This document shows, one piece after another, positions 1 to 7,586 of a stretch of DNA of 20,385 nt; position 1 is the stretch's first letter; every line of letters starts with the position of its first letter. The DNA comes from UBA927 sp964361785 (GTDB lineage Bacteria > Patescibacteriota > Microgenomatia > UBA10105 > UBA927). The stretch covers positions 1 to 20,385 of the forward strand of contig CAYIBX010000020.1 in the NCBI GenBank assembly GCA_964361785.1, given 5' to 3'. The notes under the pieces are model-generated. The model had not been told where the DNA came from. It did not search any database and saw only the letters and a program-made list of their open reading frames with translations. A program made the position numbers and the translations under genes.

Positions 1-92
1 CTCGGGCGTAGTGATCCATTTACTCAATGTCGCATATGTATCGTAACTTATTCACCTCCAAAAAATGTTACTTATACGCACATTCCGTTCCG
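1..92. other. Left-edge segment, gene content unresolved
   Basis: No complete gene is visible here. On the plus strand, frame 2 reads as a possible C-terminus (SGVVIHLLNVAYVS, stop at 44-46). On the minus strand a strong Shine-Dalgarno-like GGAGGTG lies at 53-59, but the nearest ATG (33-35) is followed after two codons by a stop. A TTG at 25-27 opens a frame that runs off the edge, but it is too far from the GGAGGTG. Either reading is possible, and flanking sequence is needed to choose. Confidence 0.2.
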
Positions 93-845
93 TTACTGCC
101 GTTCAAGCGAAGAAAAAAATGATACGAAAATTACACCAAGTAACGTAGGAATAACCACGCGAAAAAAATATTTATGACTTGAGTTGTGATGTAGCTCGGG
201 CAATATATCCGTTGCCGCAATATATATAAATATTCCAGCAGCGACCCCTAAAAGAATCGGTATATATGGCTCGACTACACCGCCCATATAATACCCAATG
301 TACGCGCCAGGTATGGTAAGCAGTGATTGGAGTATATTTATCCCAAAAACCATTTTTTTACTCCATCCTTGTCGTATCATAATAGAAAAGTCACCCATCT
401 CTTGCGGCAATTCATGCGCCGCAACAGCAAGCGCTGTCGGAAGCCCAAGGATCGGATGTGCAATCGTCGCAAGACCGATGACAATACCGTCGAGGAAATT
501 ATGAAAGCTGTCTCCTAATATCAAAAGGTATGGCAATGACTCAGTGTGTTCTGAATGCACCAATGGACCGTTGTGCATATGAAACAATCGCATAAGGAGT
601 CGTTCAAGGATAAAAAATCCCAAAAATCCGCTAAGCACGGCAATCATGATGGGTTGTGGCTCTGTTAGCTTTTGTAGTGCCTCAGGGAGAATGTCCATAA
701 ATGCAGCCGCTAAAAAAGCGCCTGCACCAAATCCCAACAGTGCCGTCATGTATTTTTCAGTAAACGTGGGCTTCCACAATAAAAGAACGCCGCCGACAAG
801 TGATAATACACCGCCGATGAGGCTATAAAGCAGTAAAGTGTTCAT
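93..845 (-). CDS. ZIP family divalent metal transporter
   Basis: This is a 250-aa polytopic inner-membrane protein of the ZIP (ZupT/GufA-like) family, which moves zinc or related divalent cations into the cytoplasm. The two signature metal-site helices are clear: HNFLDG at residues 115-120 and HELPQE at 144-149. A further conserved acidic stretch, ATDILPEL, is at about 210-217. About seven to eight hydrophobic segments span the chain, with a short His-containing loop at 89-100. The ATG at 845 was preferred to an in-frame ATG 21 nt upstream because the family begins directly with the first membrane helix and the promoter -10 overlaps the upstream extension. The gene diverges from typA. Metal specificity cannot be read from the sequence. 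Confidence 0.9.
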   Translation of the reverse strand: MNTLLLYSLIGGVLSLVGGVLLLWKPTFTEKYMTALLGFGAGAFLAAAFMDILPEALQKLTEPQPIMIAVLSGFLGFFILERLLMRLFHMHNGPLVHSEHTESLPYLLILGDSFHNFLDGIVIGLATIAHPILGLPTALAVAAHELPQEMGDFSIMIRQGWSKKMVFGINILQSLLTIPGAYIGYYMGGVVEPYIPILLGVAAGIFIYIAATDILPELHHNSSHKYFFRVVIPTLLGVIFVSFFSSLERQ

Positions 846-851
846 AGTTTG

Positions 852-880
852 ACTATACACGATCAATATTATAATTACAA
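852..880 (-). promoter_or_regulatory. Promoter of the ZIP transporter gene
   Basis: On the minus strand TTGTAA (875-880) is followed by a 17-nt spacer and TATAGT (852-857). Only 6 nt separate the -10 from the ATG at 845, so the predicted start of transcription falls on or next to the start codon and the mRNA would be leaderless. No Shine-Dalgarno sequence precedes the ATG, which agrees. Another TATAAT-like string lies slightly upstream with a poorer -35. Confidence 0.5.
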
Positions 881-906
881 CTCAATTGCATTAAGAGCGG
901 CGTTAC

Positions 907-935
907 TTGTCCAAATAGCCTCATTCTGCTATACT
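907..935 (+). promoter_or_regulatory. Promoter of typA
   Basis: TTGTCC (907-912), a 17-nt spacer and TATACT (930-935) form a good sigma-70 type promoter. Transcription would begin near 942, giving a leader of about 75 nt before the typA ATG at 1017. No Shine-Dalgarno sequence is obvious just before that ATG. Confidence 0.6.
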
Positions 936-1016
936 ATAAAAAGGTTACACGCGTCGTCTGGTAAAAAGATATCACTTCTCTTTCACCTTCGTTGCCCGTT
1001 ACCGCCCAAAACTTTT

Positions 1017-2843
1017 ATGGATATCAGAAATATAGCTATTATCGCGCACGTGGATCACGGTAAAACAACGCTGGTTGACGGCATGCTCAAGCAAACGCAC
1101 ACCTTTCGAGAAAACGAAGCGGAAATGCAGCAAAATACAATCCTTGACAGCAATGATCTTGAGCGCGAAAAGGGTATCACCATACTTGCTAAAAATACAG
1201 CTGTTACCTACAAAACTACCAAAATTAACATTATTGACACACCGGGCCATGCAGATTTCAGCGGAGAGGTAGAGCGCGTCATCAATATGGCAGATGGAGT
1301 ACTTCTGATCGTCGACGCAGCAGAAGGGCCTCTTCCCCAAACACACTTTGTCTTACAAAAAGCACTTGAACACAATCTCACGGTCATTGTGGTTATTAAC
1401 AAAATTGACAGGCCTGACGCACAACCCAAAGAAGTCCTTCGAGAAATCGAAAGCTTATTTCTCCATTTGGCTCACCATGAAGATCATCTCGATTTCCCCG
1501 TTTTATATGCAATAGGGAGAGACGAAAAAGCGTGGAACACACTTCCTCTCAATCCAAATGAACCTGCGACCCTAGAGCCACTGTTTGAAGCAGTGCTTCA
1601 CTATGTTCCAAAACCAAAAGGAGATCCTTCAAAACCCTTTAAAATGCTGGTTACTACCCTTGATTTTGATACACACAAAGGTAAATTTGTTATCGGCAAT
1701 GTCACACAAGGAAGTATCAAAAAAGGTGATACGCTTCTTATCTTAGATGAACATATAAAACGGGGAACATTTAAAGTAGAAGAAGTTTTTACCAGCAAAG
1801 GTCTCAAGCGAATTCCAACAGAGATTGGTGAAACAGGAGATATCATCGCAATCACAGGATGCGACGATATAGCCATCGGTCAAACACTTGCTGATCCTTC
1901 TGATCCTACTGGATTTCCTAAGATGGAAGTAGAAGAACCGACACTGAAAGTATTAGTCGGACCTAACACATCGCCATTTGCCGGCAAAGAAAGTACCTAT
2001 GGGACACCGACACAACTAGCAGACAGACTTACCAGAGAAATTCAAACAAACATCGGACTCAAAATTGAAACAAATGATTCAGGGACTGGTTTTTTGGTAT
2101 CGGGAAGAGGAGAGCTTCATATCGCTATATTACTAGAAACTATGCGCCGCGAAGGGTATGAACTCCAAGTAGGCAAACCTGAGGTAATCTTTAAGACGAT
2201 AGATGGCATCCAAAATGAACCGTACGAGGAACTCACTATAGAGCTTGATAGTTCATTTATCGGCATCATCACCGAAGAAATGGGTAAGCGGCATGGAGAA
2301 CTTCTCGATACGCACACTAATGACCGAGGGGTAACAAAAATGGTTTACAAACTCTCAACAAGAAACCTCTTGGGATTTAGAGGTGATATCATGACCAAAA
2401 CACGTGGATCTGGCATTATCGCAACCCGCATTATTGGATATGCGCCAGTAACGCCCAAAAAACCAAAAGTGCGAAACGGTGTACTTATCTCTATAGAAAC
2501 CGGTAAATCTACAGCTTATGCGTTAACGACTGTGCAAGAGCGAGGCAAAGCATTAATCGGCCCAAGCGTCCCAGTCTATGAGGGTATGATTATCGGAATA
2601 AACAATCGTCAAGAAGATATCGACATGAATGTGTGTAGAATAAAAAAACTAACAAACATTCACTCAGCCAATGCCGATGTCGCCATACAGCTCGATCCAC
2701 CAATGGAATTAAGTCTTGAGCAGGCTCTTGATTTCATCGAAGACGATGAGCTTGTGGAGATAACACCAATCTCATTGCGTATTCGAAAAATTCATTTGGG
2801 AAAAATCGGCCGTGTGAAGTTTACGCGAGAATCAAAAAACTGA
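1017..2843 (+). CDS. typA: Translational GTPase TypA/BipA
   Basis: This is a 608-aa ribosome-associated GTPase of the EF-G/LepA superfamily, involved in ribosome assembly and stress adaptation. G-domain motifs are intact: HVDHGKTT at 11-18 (P loop), EKGITI at 51-56 (switch I), DTPGH at 74-78 and NKID at 128-131. The length matches the usual 600-615 aa, and the BipA-type C-terminal region is present with the GFRGDIMTKTRGSG segment. The frame is open 168 nt further upstream, but MDIRNIAIIAHVDHGKTT is the typical N-terminus, and the predicted promoter lies inside the extension, so the start at 1017 is chosen. The stop is only 6 nt from the stop of convergent msrA, and no terminator lies between them. 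Confidence 0.96.
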   Translation: MDIRNIAIIAHVDHGKTTLVDGMLKQTHTFRENEAEMQQNTILDSNDLEREKGITILAKNTAVTYKTTKINIIDTPGHADFSGEVERVINMADGVLLIVDAAEGPLPQTHFVLQKALEHNLTVIVVINKIDRPDAQPKEVLREIESLFLHLAHHEDHLDFPVLYAIGRDEKAWNTLPLNPNEPATLEPLFEAVLHYVPKPKGDPSKPFKMLVTTLDFDTHKGKFVIGNVTQGSIKKGDTLLILDEHIKRGTFKVEEVFTSKGLKRIPTEIGETGDIIAITGCDDIAIGQTLADPSDPTGFPKMEVEEPTLKVLVGPNTSPFAGKESTYGTPTQLADRLTREIQTNIGLKIETNDSGTGFLVSGRGELHIAILLETMRREGYELQVGKPEVIFKTIDGIQNEPYEELTIELDSSFIGIITEEMGKRHGELLDTHTNDRGVTKMVYKLSTRNLLGFRGDIMTKTRGSGIIATRIIGYAPVTPKKPKVRNGVLISIETGKSTAYALTTVQERGKALIGPSVPVYEGMIIGINNRQEDIDMNVCRIKKLTNIHSANADVAIQLDPPMELSLEQALDFIEDDELVEITPISLRIRKIHLGKIGRVKFTRESKN

Positions 2844-2849
2844 TCTCCA

Positions 2850-3395
2850 TTACCGCATCTTATATTCTTCTTTAACCTCATCGATATACTCTTTAATAAG
2901 TTTGGTCACTTTAGGAAAAACGACGTACTGACAATACGGTTGATATGAATTCTTGAAGTAATAATCTCTTTGTGCTTCTTCAGCAGTATAAAACTCAGTT
3001 AACATTTCAACTTCTGTCACTATTGGATTTCGAAACACATGACCGTCGTCTAATCGTTCTTTTACTGCCAACGCCTCTCGTTTTTGTAGTGGTGTGTGAC
3101 AAAAAATAGCTGAACGATATTGAGTGCCTACATCATTTCCTTGACGGTTGAGCGTCGTCGGATCATGAAGATGGAAAAAAATTTCTACTAGTTTTTTGTA
3201 GGGAAGTATTTTTGGATCAAATTCAATTTGAATTGCTTCTGCATGCCCTGTGGTCCCTGAAGAAACATCATCGTATCGAGGATTTTTTTGACCTCCACCA
3301 GTATAACCAGATGTAACGGATACAACACCTTTTAATCGTTTAAATAACGCCTCTGTACACCAAAAACATCCTCCTGCAAGCGTTGCTTTTTCCAT
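2850..3395 (-). CDS. msrA: Peptide-methionine (S)-S-oxide reductase MsrA
   Basis: This 181-aa cytoplasmic repair enzyme reduces methionine-S-sulfoxide in proteins. The catalytic motif GCFWC is at residues 9-13, with Cys10 as the expected nucleophile. Other family landmarks are the TSGYTGG segment near 29-35, GHAEAIQIEFDP near 51-62 and GTQYRSAIF near 90-98. No MsrB domain is fused to it. The ATG at 3395 is the only start that keeps the motif at its usual distance from the N-terminus. An extended -10 promoter ends 6 nt before the ATG, so the transcript is probably leaderless. The gene is convergent with typA and lies downstream of the pilin gene but behind a strong terminator. Confidence 0.95.
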   Translation of the reverse strand: MEKATLAGGCFWCTEALFKRLKGVVSVTSGYTGGGQKNPRYDDVSSGTTGHAEAIQIEFDPKILPYKKLVEIFFHLHDPTTLNRQGNDVGTQYRSAIFCHTPLQKREALAVKERLDDGHVFRNPIVTEVEMLTEFYTAEEAQRDYYFKNSYQPYCQYVVFPKVTKLIKEYIDEVKEEYKMR

Positions 3396-3401
3396 ACACC
3401 C

Positions 3402-3410
3402 ATTATACCA
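3402..3410 (-). promoter_or_regulatory. Extended -10 promoter of msrA
   Basis: The minus strand reads TGGTATAAT, a perfect extended -10, followed by 6 nt and then the msrA ATG. The region where a -35 would sit is occupied by the GC-rich terminator hairpin (3414-3437), so this promoter probably depends on the TG extension. It implies a leaderless msrA mRNA. Confidence 0.6.
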
Positions 3411-3413
3411 CCA

Positions 3414-3437
3414 AACCCCCCGCCACGGCGGGGGGTT
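3414..3437 (-). terminator. Rho-independent terminator after the pilin gene
   Basis: An inverted repeat pairs 3414-3423 with 3428-3437 (10 bp including six consecutive G:C pairs) around the 4-nt loop CACG. It lies 27 nt past the pilin stop codon. On the minus strand the stem is followed by only a short T tract (TTTGG), so a role as a 3'-end stabilising hairpin is also possible. Confidence 0.65.
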
Positions 3438-3463
3438 AGCATATACCTATGATAGATATGTAC

Positions 3464-3922
3464 TTAGCGTGTTACCGATATGATTGCACCATTATCAGTT
3501 GTTGGTGCACTCACCGTGATGCGATTTTGTGCATCGCGAGAGATATTGTACCCAGTATTCCATCCACCGACTGCTGCACAGTCTGTGATGTTTGCGCTGT
3601 TTAAGGACGGATCCGTCGGCAACGCTGGAATATAGTTTGGCATTAACTGCGCACAAAGATTCGGAAAATTTGTGGAGTTAAATAACGTCGGTGTGGCAGC
3701 AACCAAGGCACTTACCTCAGAAGGCAACTGTCCTTTGTTTTCCGCATTATATTGGTGTATGGAATTCAACACTTGCAGTATTGCACTCTGCCTATTCGTG
3801 TTATTTGCTTGTCCAAATTGACGCGCTGGATTAATGGCAATCAAGGTGATGGATAATAATATCGCTAAAATACCAATAACGACCAATAGCTCAATGAGAG
3901 TAAAACCAGATTTATGTTTCAT
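3464..3922 (-). CDS. Type IV pilin with own promoter, possible major pilin
   Basis: This 152-aa protein starts with a six-residue leader ending in Gly6, then FTLIE with Glu11 at position +5 of the mature chain, then a long hydrophobic helix (about 7-30). This is the classic prepilin-peptidase substrate. The globular part has two cysteines (90 and 115) that could form a disulfide. The reading frame extends 51 codons further upstream. The start at 3922 is chosen because the prepilin leader begins there, GGAGGGG stands 12 nt before it, and a near-consensus promoter lies within the would-be extension. It ends the pilus locus, and its own strong promoter plus a dedicated terminator suggest that it is made in larger amounts than the pseudopilins. 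The major-pilin role is inferred. Confidence 0.85.
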   Translation of the reverse strand: MKHKSGFTLIELLVVIGILAILLSITLIAINPARQFGQANNTNRQSAILQVLNSIHQYNAENKGQLPSEVSALVAATPTLFNSTNFPNLCAQLMPNYIPALPTDPSLNSANITDCAAVGGWNTGYNISRDAQNRITVSAPTTDNGAIISVTR

Positions 3923-3967
3923 AGGCAGACGTCCCCTCCAAGGACATGAAATTTCAATGCTCATATT

Positions 3968-3996
3968 AGCATAGGTACTCGGATTGACCTTGTCAA
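3968..3996 (-). promoter_or_regulatory. Strong promoter of the pilin gene
   Basis: A perfect -35 TTGACA (3991-3996), 17-nt spacer and TATGCT (3968-3973) lie on the minus strand between the pilin gene and the preceding gene. The leader would be about 39 nt and contains the GGAGGGG ribosome binding site at 3932-3938. The -10 has the same sequence as that of the promoter at 10870-10899. Confidence 0.75.
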
Positions 3997-4002
3997 GTAA
4001 AA

Positions 4003-4683
4003 TTACGTACGCACAAATGCTATAGCCACCATGACGAGAATATAGACGAGGGCTACAAAGAGAAATATACTCCATCCGATTCGGGAAGTTTGTGTAGCCG
4101 CGGGCTTAAGATGTGTTGCAGGCACGACTGGTGGCACAAATTGATTATGATAGCTAAATGCTACCTGCTTTAAACTAGAAACAGCATCAAAAAGTCGTTT
4201 CACAAACTGAGTGCCAACTGTTTCCCCAAACTTTAGGATCTGAAGCTGTTGAATTGCTACCCACGGATACACACCGATGACACTATACATTCGTGCCTCA
4301 AGTACACGCGCAATCGATTCATACAAGTCTTGATTGGTCGTTACAAACAACGAGCCAGTAGTAAGCGTCACAGTCGTATTTGCAACGCGTAAAAACGGTA
4401 CATCGTTTATGAGCGTTTTTTTAATTTCATCCTCTTTGCCAGCTTCTAATGCGGAAGAAAAGCATACTGCATCATCCAATAGAAGAATCGCTTGCGATTG
4501 AGACTTGGGCGACACTGGACGCAATGCTTTAGCCAAAAACGATTCTAATTCTTTTTCATTAATAATTTCTAAATCCCGCATAGTACTCGGCGGTAGGACA
4601 CATGCAATCGGGGCTTCCTGATCCATGTAATATAACTGCACACCTTGTCGTTGGATAAAAACTAAAACATTCATATATTTCAT
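4003..4683 (-). CDS. Unknown one-TM protein of the pilus locus, possibly GspL/PilM-like
   Basis: This 226-aa protein has a soluble N-terminal part of about 195 residues and a single transmembrane helix near the C-terminus (about 201-223), ending in a short basic tail. The soluble part has alternating beta/alpha segments (QAILLLDDAVCFSS near 63-76, SLFVTTNQDLYESIARVLE near 111-129) that recall the cytoplasmic halves of PilM/GspL assembly-platform proteins. No nucleotide-binding motif is visible. No separate PilM, PilN or PilO is present in the window, so this protein could supply part of that role, which is inference. It begins 1 nt after the stop of the PilX-like gene. A second ATG at codon 4 is an equally good start. 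Confidence 0.6.
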   Translation of the reverse strand: MKYMNVLVFIQRQGVQLYYMDQEAPIACVLPPSTMRDLEIINEKELESFLAKALRPVSPKSQSQAILLLDDAVCFSSALEAGKEDEIKKTLINDVPFLRVANTTVTLTTGSLFVTTNQDLYESIARVLEARMYSVIGVYPWVAIQQLQILKFGETVGTQFVKRLFDAVSSLKQVAFSYHNQFVPPVVPATHLKPAATQTSRIGWSIFLFVALVYILVMVAIAFVRT

Positions 4684-4684
4684 C

Positions 4685-5074
4685 CTATGGAATACTCTTC
4701 CACGAATCTATCGTTAACACTCCACCATTATAATGTACCACCACAGCAACTCGTTGGGTAACAAGCCCCGTTGTGGCTGTCGCGGTAATTGTTTGCGAGG
4801 ATGACCCTGTCACAGTGACCACCACTGTCCTATTATCATCAAGTATCATTGTCTCACCTGTATATGATGGATTTCTAATCAAACGTATAAGCGCATTTTC
4901 TATACCACTTTCAGCAGCTGAATGCGTCATGGTACCTACCTCTTCAAGTGTTGCGGTATTTATATTGTTTAAAAGTGCGTACAGCGCACCCGTGGTAATA
5001 AGTATGCCGATAACGGCAATAAATAGTACGGTCAAAAGCGCTTGACCACTCCTCCCGTTTCGGTGTTTGATCAT
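4685..5074 (-). CDS. PilX-like minor pseudopilin
   Basis: This 129-aa protein has a short basic N-terminus, a Gly10-Gln11 processing site (SGQALLTV) and a hydrophobic helix at about 12-34. The next stretch, AAESGIENALIRL, is typical of the PilX_N region of minor pilins. Unusually, the residue expected at position +5 of the mature chain is Thr rather than Glu, as occurs in some tip or initiating pseudopilins (GspK and PilX types). The start overlaps the stop of the preceding gene (ATGA), which indicates translational coupling. Its place after the PilW-like gene matches the pilW-pilX order of classical minor pilin operons. Confidence 0.7.
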   Translation of the reverse strand: MIKHRNGRSGQALLTVLFIAVIGILITTGALYALLNNINTATLEEVGTMTHSAAESGIENALIRLIRNPSYTGETMILDDNRTVVVTVTGSSSQTITATATTGLVTQRVAVVVHYNGGVLTIDSWKSIP

Positions 5075-5586
5075 CGTAACCCCGCAGTCGATTGAAAGGT
5101 CATCTGTTGAATGCCTGATGGCAGACGATACGTGCTAGAGATAGTAATGAGAAATTGCACAGTGTCTTTTGCGTTGGCACGTGTGGCGGAATTGCCCACA
5201 CGAGTCACGGAAAACGTAGAAACATTTGTCGTAGCGCTATGGATGGAATCGGTCGTTGATCCATCCGATAACGTGAGTGTAGTATTTGCTAACAGATAGG
5301 TATATGTCTGTTCTACACCACTTTCTATAATGCCAAGTGAGAGCGTAGATCCCGTTTGTCCGAGTGCCGGCGCTATAATTCTTGAGGCTCTATGGATATC
5401 ATAGGCTATTCTTGAAATGATGTAATTTCCATCTTGTTGCACAGATGCGCCAGCCTCTGATTCTACTTTTATACTTAGGGTTGCTATAAACAACTGGCTC
5501 ATTAAGGCGATGAGAATGCTTAATAAGCCCATATATATAACCATTTCAATAATCGTAAATCCATTGGTGTATTTCTTATTATTCAT
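5071..5586 (-). CDS. PilW/GspJ-like minor pseudopilin
   Basis: This 171-aa protein has a prepilin leader ending at Gly9, then FTIIE with Glu14 at +5, then a hydrophobic helix at about 15-33. The following QDGNYIISRIAYDIHRASRI region is the stretch typical of PilW/GspJ-type pseudopilins. The rest is Thr/Ser-rich beta structure. Its start overlaps the stop of the propeller pseudopilin gene, and its stop overlaps the start of the PilX-like gene (both ATGA), so all three are translationally coupled. The likely role is in a minor-pilin tip complex that primes pilus assembly. Processing by PilD-type peptidase is expected, but no such gene is in the window. Confidence 0.75.
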   Translation of the reverse strand: MNNKKYTNGFTIIEMVIYMGLLSILIALMSQLFIATLSIKVESEAGASVQQDGNYIISRIAYDIHRASRIIAPALGQTGSTLSLGIIESGVEQTYTYLLANTTLTLSDGSTTDSIHSATTNVSTFSVTRVGNSATRANAKDTVQFLITISSTYRLPSGIQQMTFQSTAGLR

Positions 5587-7577
5587 GGTGATAGAGAAAT
5601 AATCATGTCTGTAAGTTGTGGCGTAAGTGTCGAATCAGTCGTACTAAGAGTCAAAAGATACCGAAAGCACCGTGCTGGATTTTCAAACCCTACGGAATCA
5701 TAAGAAAACGGAAGTATGCCGACAATCGTTTGATCATCTAAAGATGTGTATCGCGAACCAGACGTCCCGTCTGGTCCAACGTATACATACGTAGCAGTTG
5801 TACAACTATTATTTACCGCGGCTGCTGCGGCAACCTGTATTGAAATATCGGTAACACTGGAAGACTTGGTAATAGCTGCGTGTATACGGTTAAAGGCTGC
5901 CATGGCGCTACCAGTTGCAATCGTTTGCGTATCAAATATTCTCGATACAAACGTTCCATTCAGCGTGAAACTATTGCCATTACTTCCAGGGCCTCCTTCT
6001 ATAATTTTTAGCTCGGTCAATGCATCGCCCGTTATAATATATGAATACGCGCGATTGGCTGCAGTGAACACTGTGGATATACCATTTATGCCAGAATTTA
6101 CCTCTAATCCACCACACCGAGACAAAGGATTTGTACTTTCGTTGGTAATATCAATAACCTGATATTCTTCAGCCCCAGTACCAACAATGATTGCACGCGG
6201 GCCAGATACGACAACCACACCTTTCGGATTCATTCCGTTTGTATCATAACTTCCATATATAGTTCCATACTCTGACGACGAAGCCTGTATATTTACAATA
6301 AAAAATTCTTTTTGTGTGACAGAGCCTTCCGTCGCTATATATGCACGAGTACCAGACGAATTAACATATATCCCTACTCCTTCTTTCGCTGGAAGCGCAA
6401 TCTGCGTACCAATAGTAAGATTTGACGGATTACTGATATCGACAATGGTAAGCTGCGAACTTACTGATTCCGTTGCTATAAACAATCGTGTCCCAACGAT
6501 ACCCATCTTATTGCCGACAGCTGGTAGAGAAACACCATCGGTATCAAGAAGGGGTCGAGACCCGTTTTTACTGGTAAGGTCAAACGAATACAGCATCGTA
6601 CCTGTTACCATATACCCTACGTTTTCTTTGGTGACGACCGTGTTTCCGTTTCCATTTGATGGGGCGTTAAAATAACCAATTTCTGCATATTTATTACTTG
6701 CATTTTTATTGGAAAGATCGATGATCACAATCTCTTTAGAATTGTTATCCGTTGCTATATATGCAACGTTTTGTTCTGTAAATACATCGTTTGTTTTGTA
6801 TCCATCAAAAGTTCCGGATACTGATGCTGTAGGATTGATTGGTGTCGCTGGATCAGAGATATATACATTTGCATATGATACGCCGGATGCATTGTCTCCA
6901 GTTCCTGCAGCGATGATACCTTGTATCGCGCTTATGGCATTTGCGACACCACTTTTGGGCAAATCCAATGCTGAAATAGTTAGCGTCGGCTGACACCAAT
7001 CTCCAACTCCTCCAGTAGCACCTAGCACCACCTCGCCGTCACCCACCGTTCTGACCGCAGTATTTGTTTGTATTCCCGCGTTGTAGTCGGCAGTGGTTGT
7101 ATCAGTCAAAAGAATATTTGTATGCCGTGTAAAGTATCGAGAATAACGCACCGATGAAGGAAATGGTGTCAACCAAGAAACGTCTATCTTTGCGTTGCGA
7201 CTAGAGATGTCTTCAGTACCCCCTGTCGCAACGATCGCACCCACGCTATCACGATACACACGCTCAAACGTAATGCTTCTTTTAAATCCATCTACAACGT
7301 CTTCTCCCGCTACCAAGACCCACACACCGTTTGTATGTACCGGATGGTATGGTGTACCAATAGCAAACGCACTCAATTGATCCCATCCTTGTTCTCTTAT
7401 ATTGTTGAGAATATCGTCTAACTCTGCGGCTAACGGGACTGCTTGTGTGCGTTGAATCTGTTGCGCCTTACCTTCCCGAGAAGCAAAAAACATACCAAAT
7501 AATGCAGGAAGGATGATAAGTGCCATAGACATGGCAAGAAGAAGCTCAATGATTGATTGCCCATGATCTCGTTTCAT
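5583..7577 (-). CDS. PilV-like pseudopilin fused to an LVIVD-type beta-propeller
   Basis: This 664-aa protein begins with a type III signal: Gly6-Gln7, Glu11 at mature +5 (GQSIIELLLAMS) and a hydrophobic helix at about 8-30, most like PilV-type minor pilins. Residues about 45-235 form a pilin-like and linker region. Residues about 236-527 carry roughly six imperfect repeats of the LVIVD type, with pieces such as AYIATDNNSKEIVIIDLS (272-289), LFIATE...LTIVDISNPSN (365-386) and YQVIDITNES (472-481), expected to form a propeller. Residues about 540-664 form a separate beta-rich domain containing the string GPDGTSGSRY. It lies between the FimT-like and PilW-like genes, where pilV sits in classical operons. 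An adhesive or host-contact role at the pilus tip, as for PilY1, is inferred. Confidence 0.8.
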   Translation of the reverse strand: MKRDHGQSIIELLLAMSMALIILPALFGMFFASREGKAQQIQRTQAVPLAAELDDILNNIREQGWDQLSAFAIGTPYHPVHTNGVWVLVAGEDVVDGFKRSITFERVYRDSVGAIVATGGTEDISSRNAKIDVSWLTPFPSSVRYSRYFTRHTNILLTDTTTADYNAGIQTNTAVRTVGDGEVVLGATGGVGDWCQPTLTISALDLPKSGVANAISAIQGIIAAGTGDNASGVSYANVYISDPATPINPTASVSGTFDGYKTNDVFTEQNVAYIATDNNSKEIVIIDLSNKNASNKYAEIGYFNAPSNGNGNTVVTKENVGYMVTGTMLYSFDLTSKNGSRPLLDTDGVSLPAVGNKMGIVGTRLFIATESVSSQLTIVDISNPSNLTIGTQIALPAKEGVGIYVNSSGTRAYIATEGSVTQKEFFIVNIQASSSEYGTIYGSYDTNGMNPKGVVVVSGPRAIIVGTGAEEYQVIDITNESTNPLSRCGGLEVNSGINGISTVFTAANRAYSYIITGDALTELKIIEGGPGSNGNSFTLNGTFVSRIFDTQTIATGSAMAAFNRIHAAITKSSSVTDISIQVAAAAAVNNSCTTATYVYVGPDGTSGSRYTSLDDQTIVGILPFSYDSVGFENPARCFRYLLTLSTTDSTLTPQLTDMIISLSP

Positions 7578-7586
7578 AGGTTATGT

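Noticed and set aside
849..1016. A 56-codon N-terminal extension of TypA
   Set aside because: The canonical N-terminus starts at 1017, and the predicted promoter lies inside the extension.
3923..4075. A longer pilin with 51 extra N-terminal residues
   Set aside because: The prepilin leader must be N-terminal, and a near-consensus promoter lies inside the extension.
5746..7380. Several plus-strand open frames of 60-138 codons opposite the propeller gene
   Set aside because: They are antisense shadows of a long, compositionally biased gene, with no ribosome binding sites or recognisable domains.
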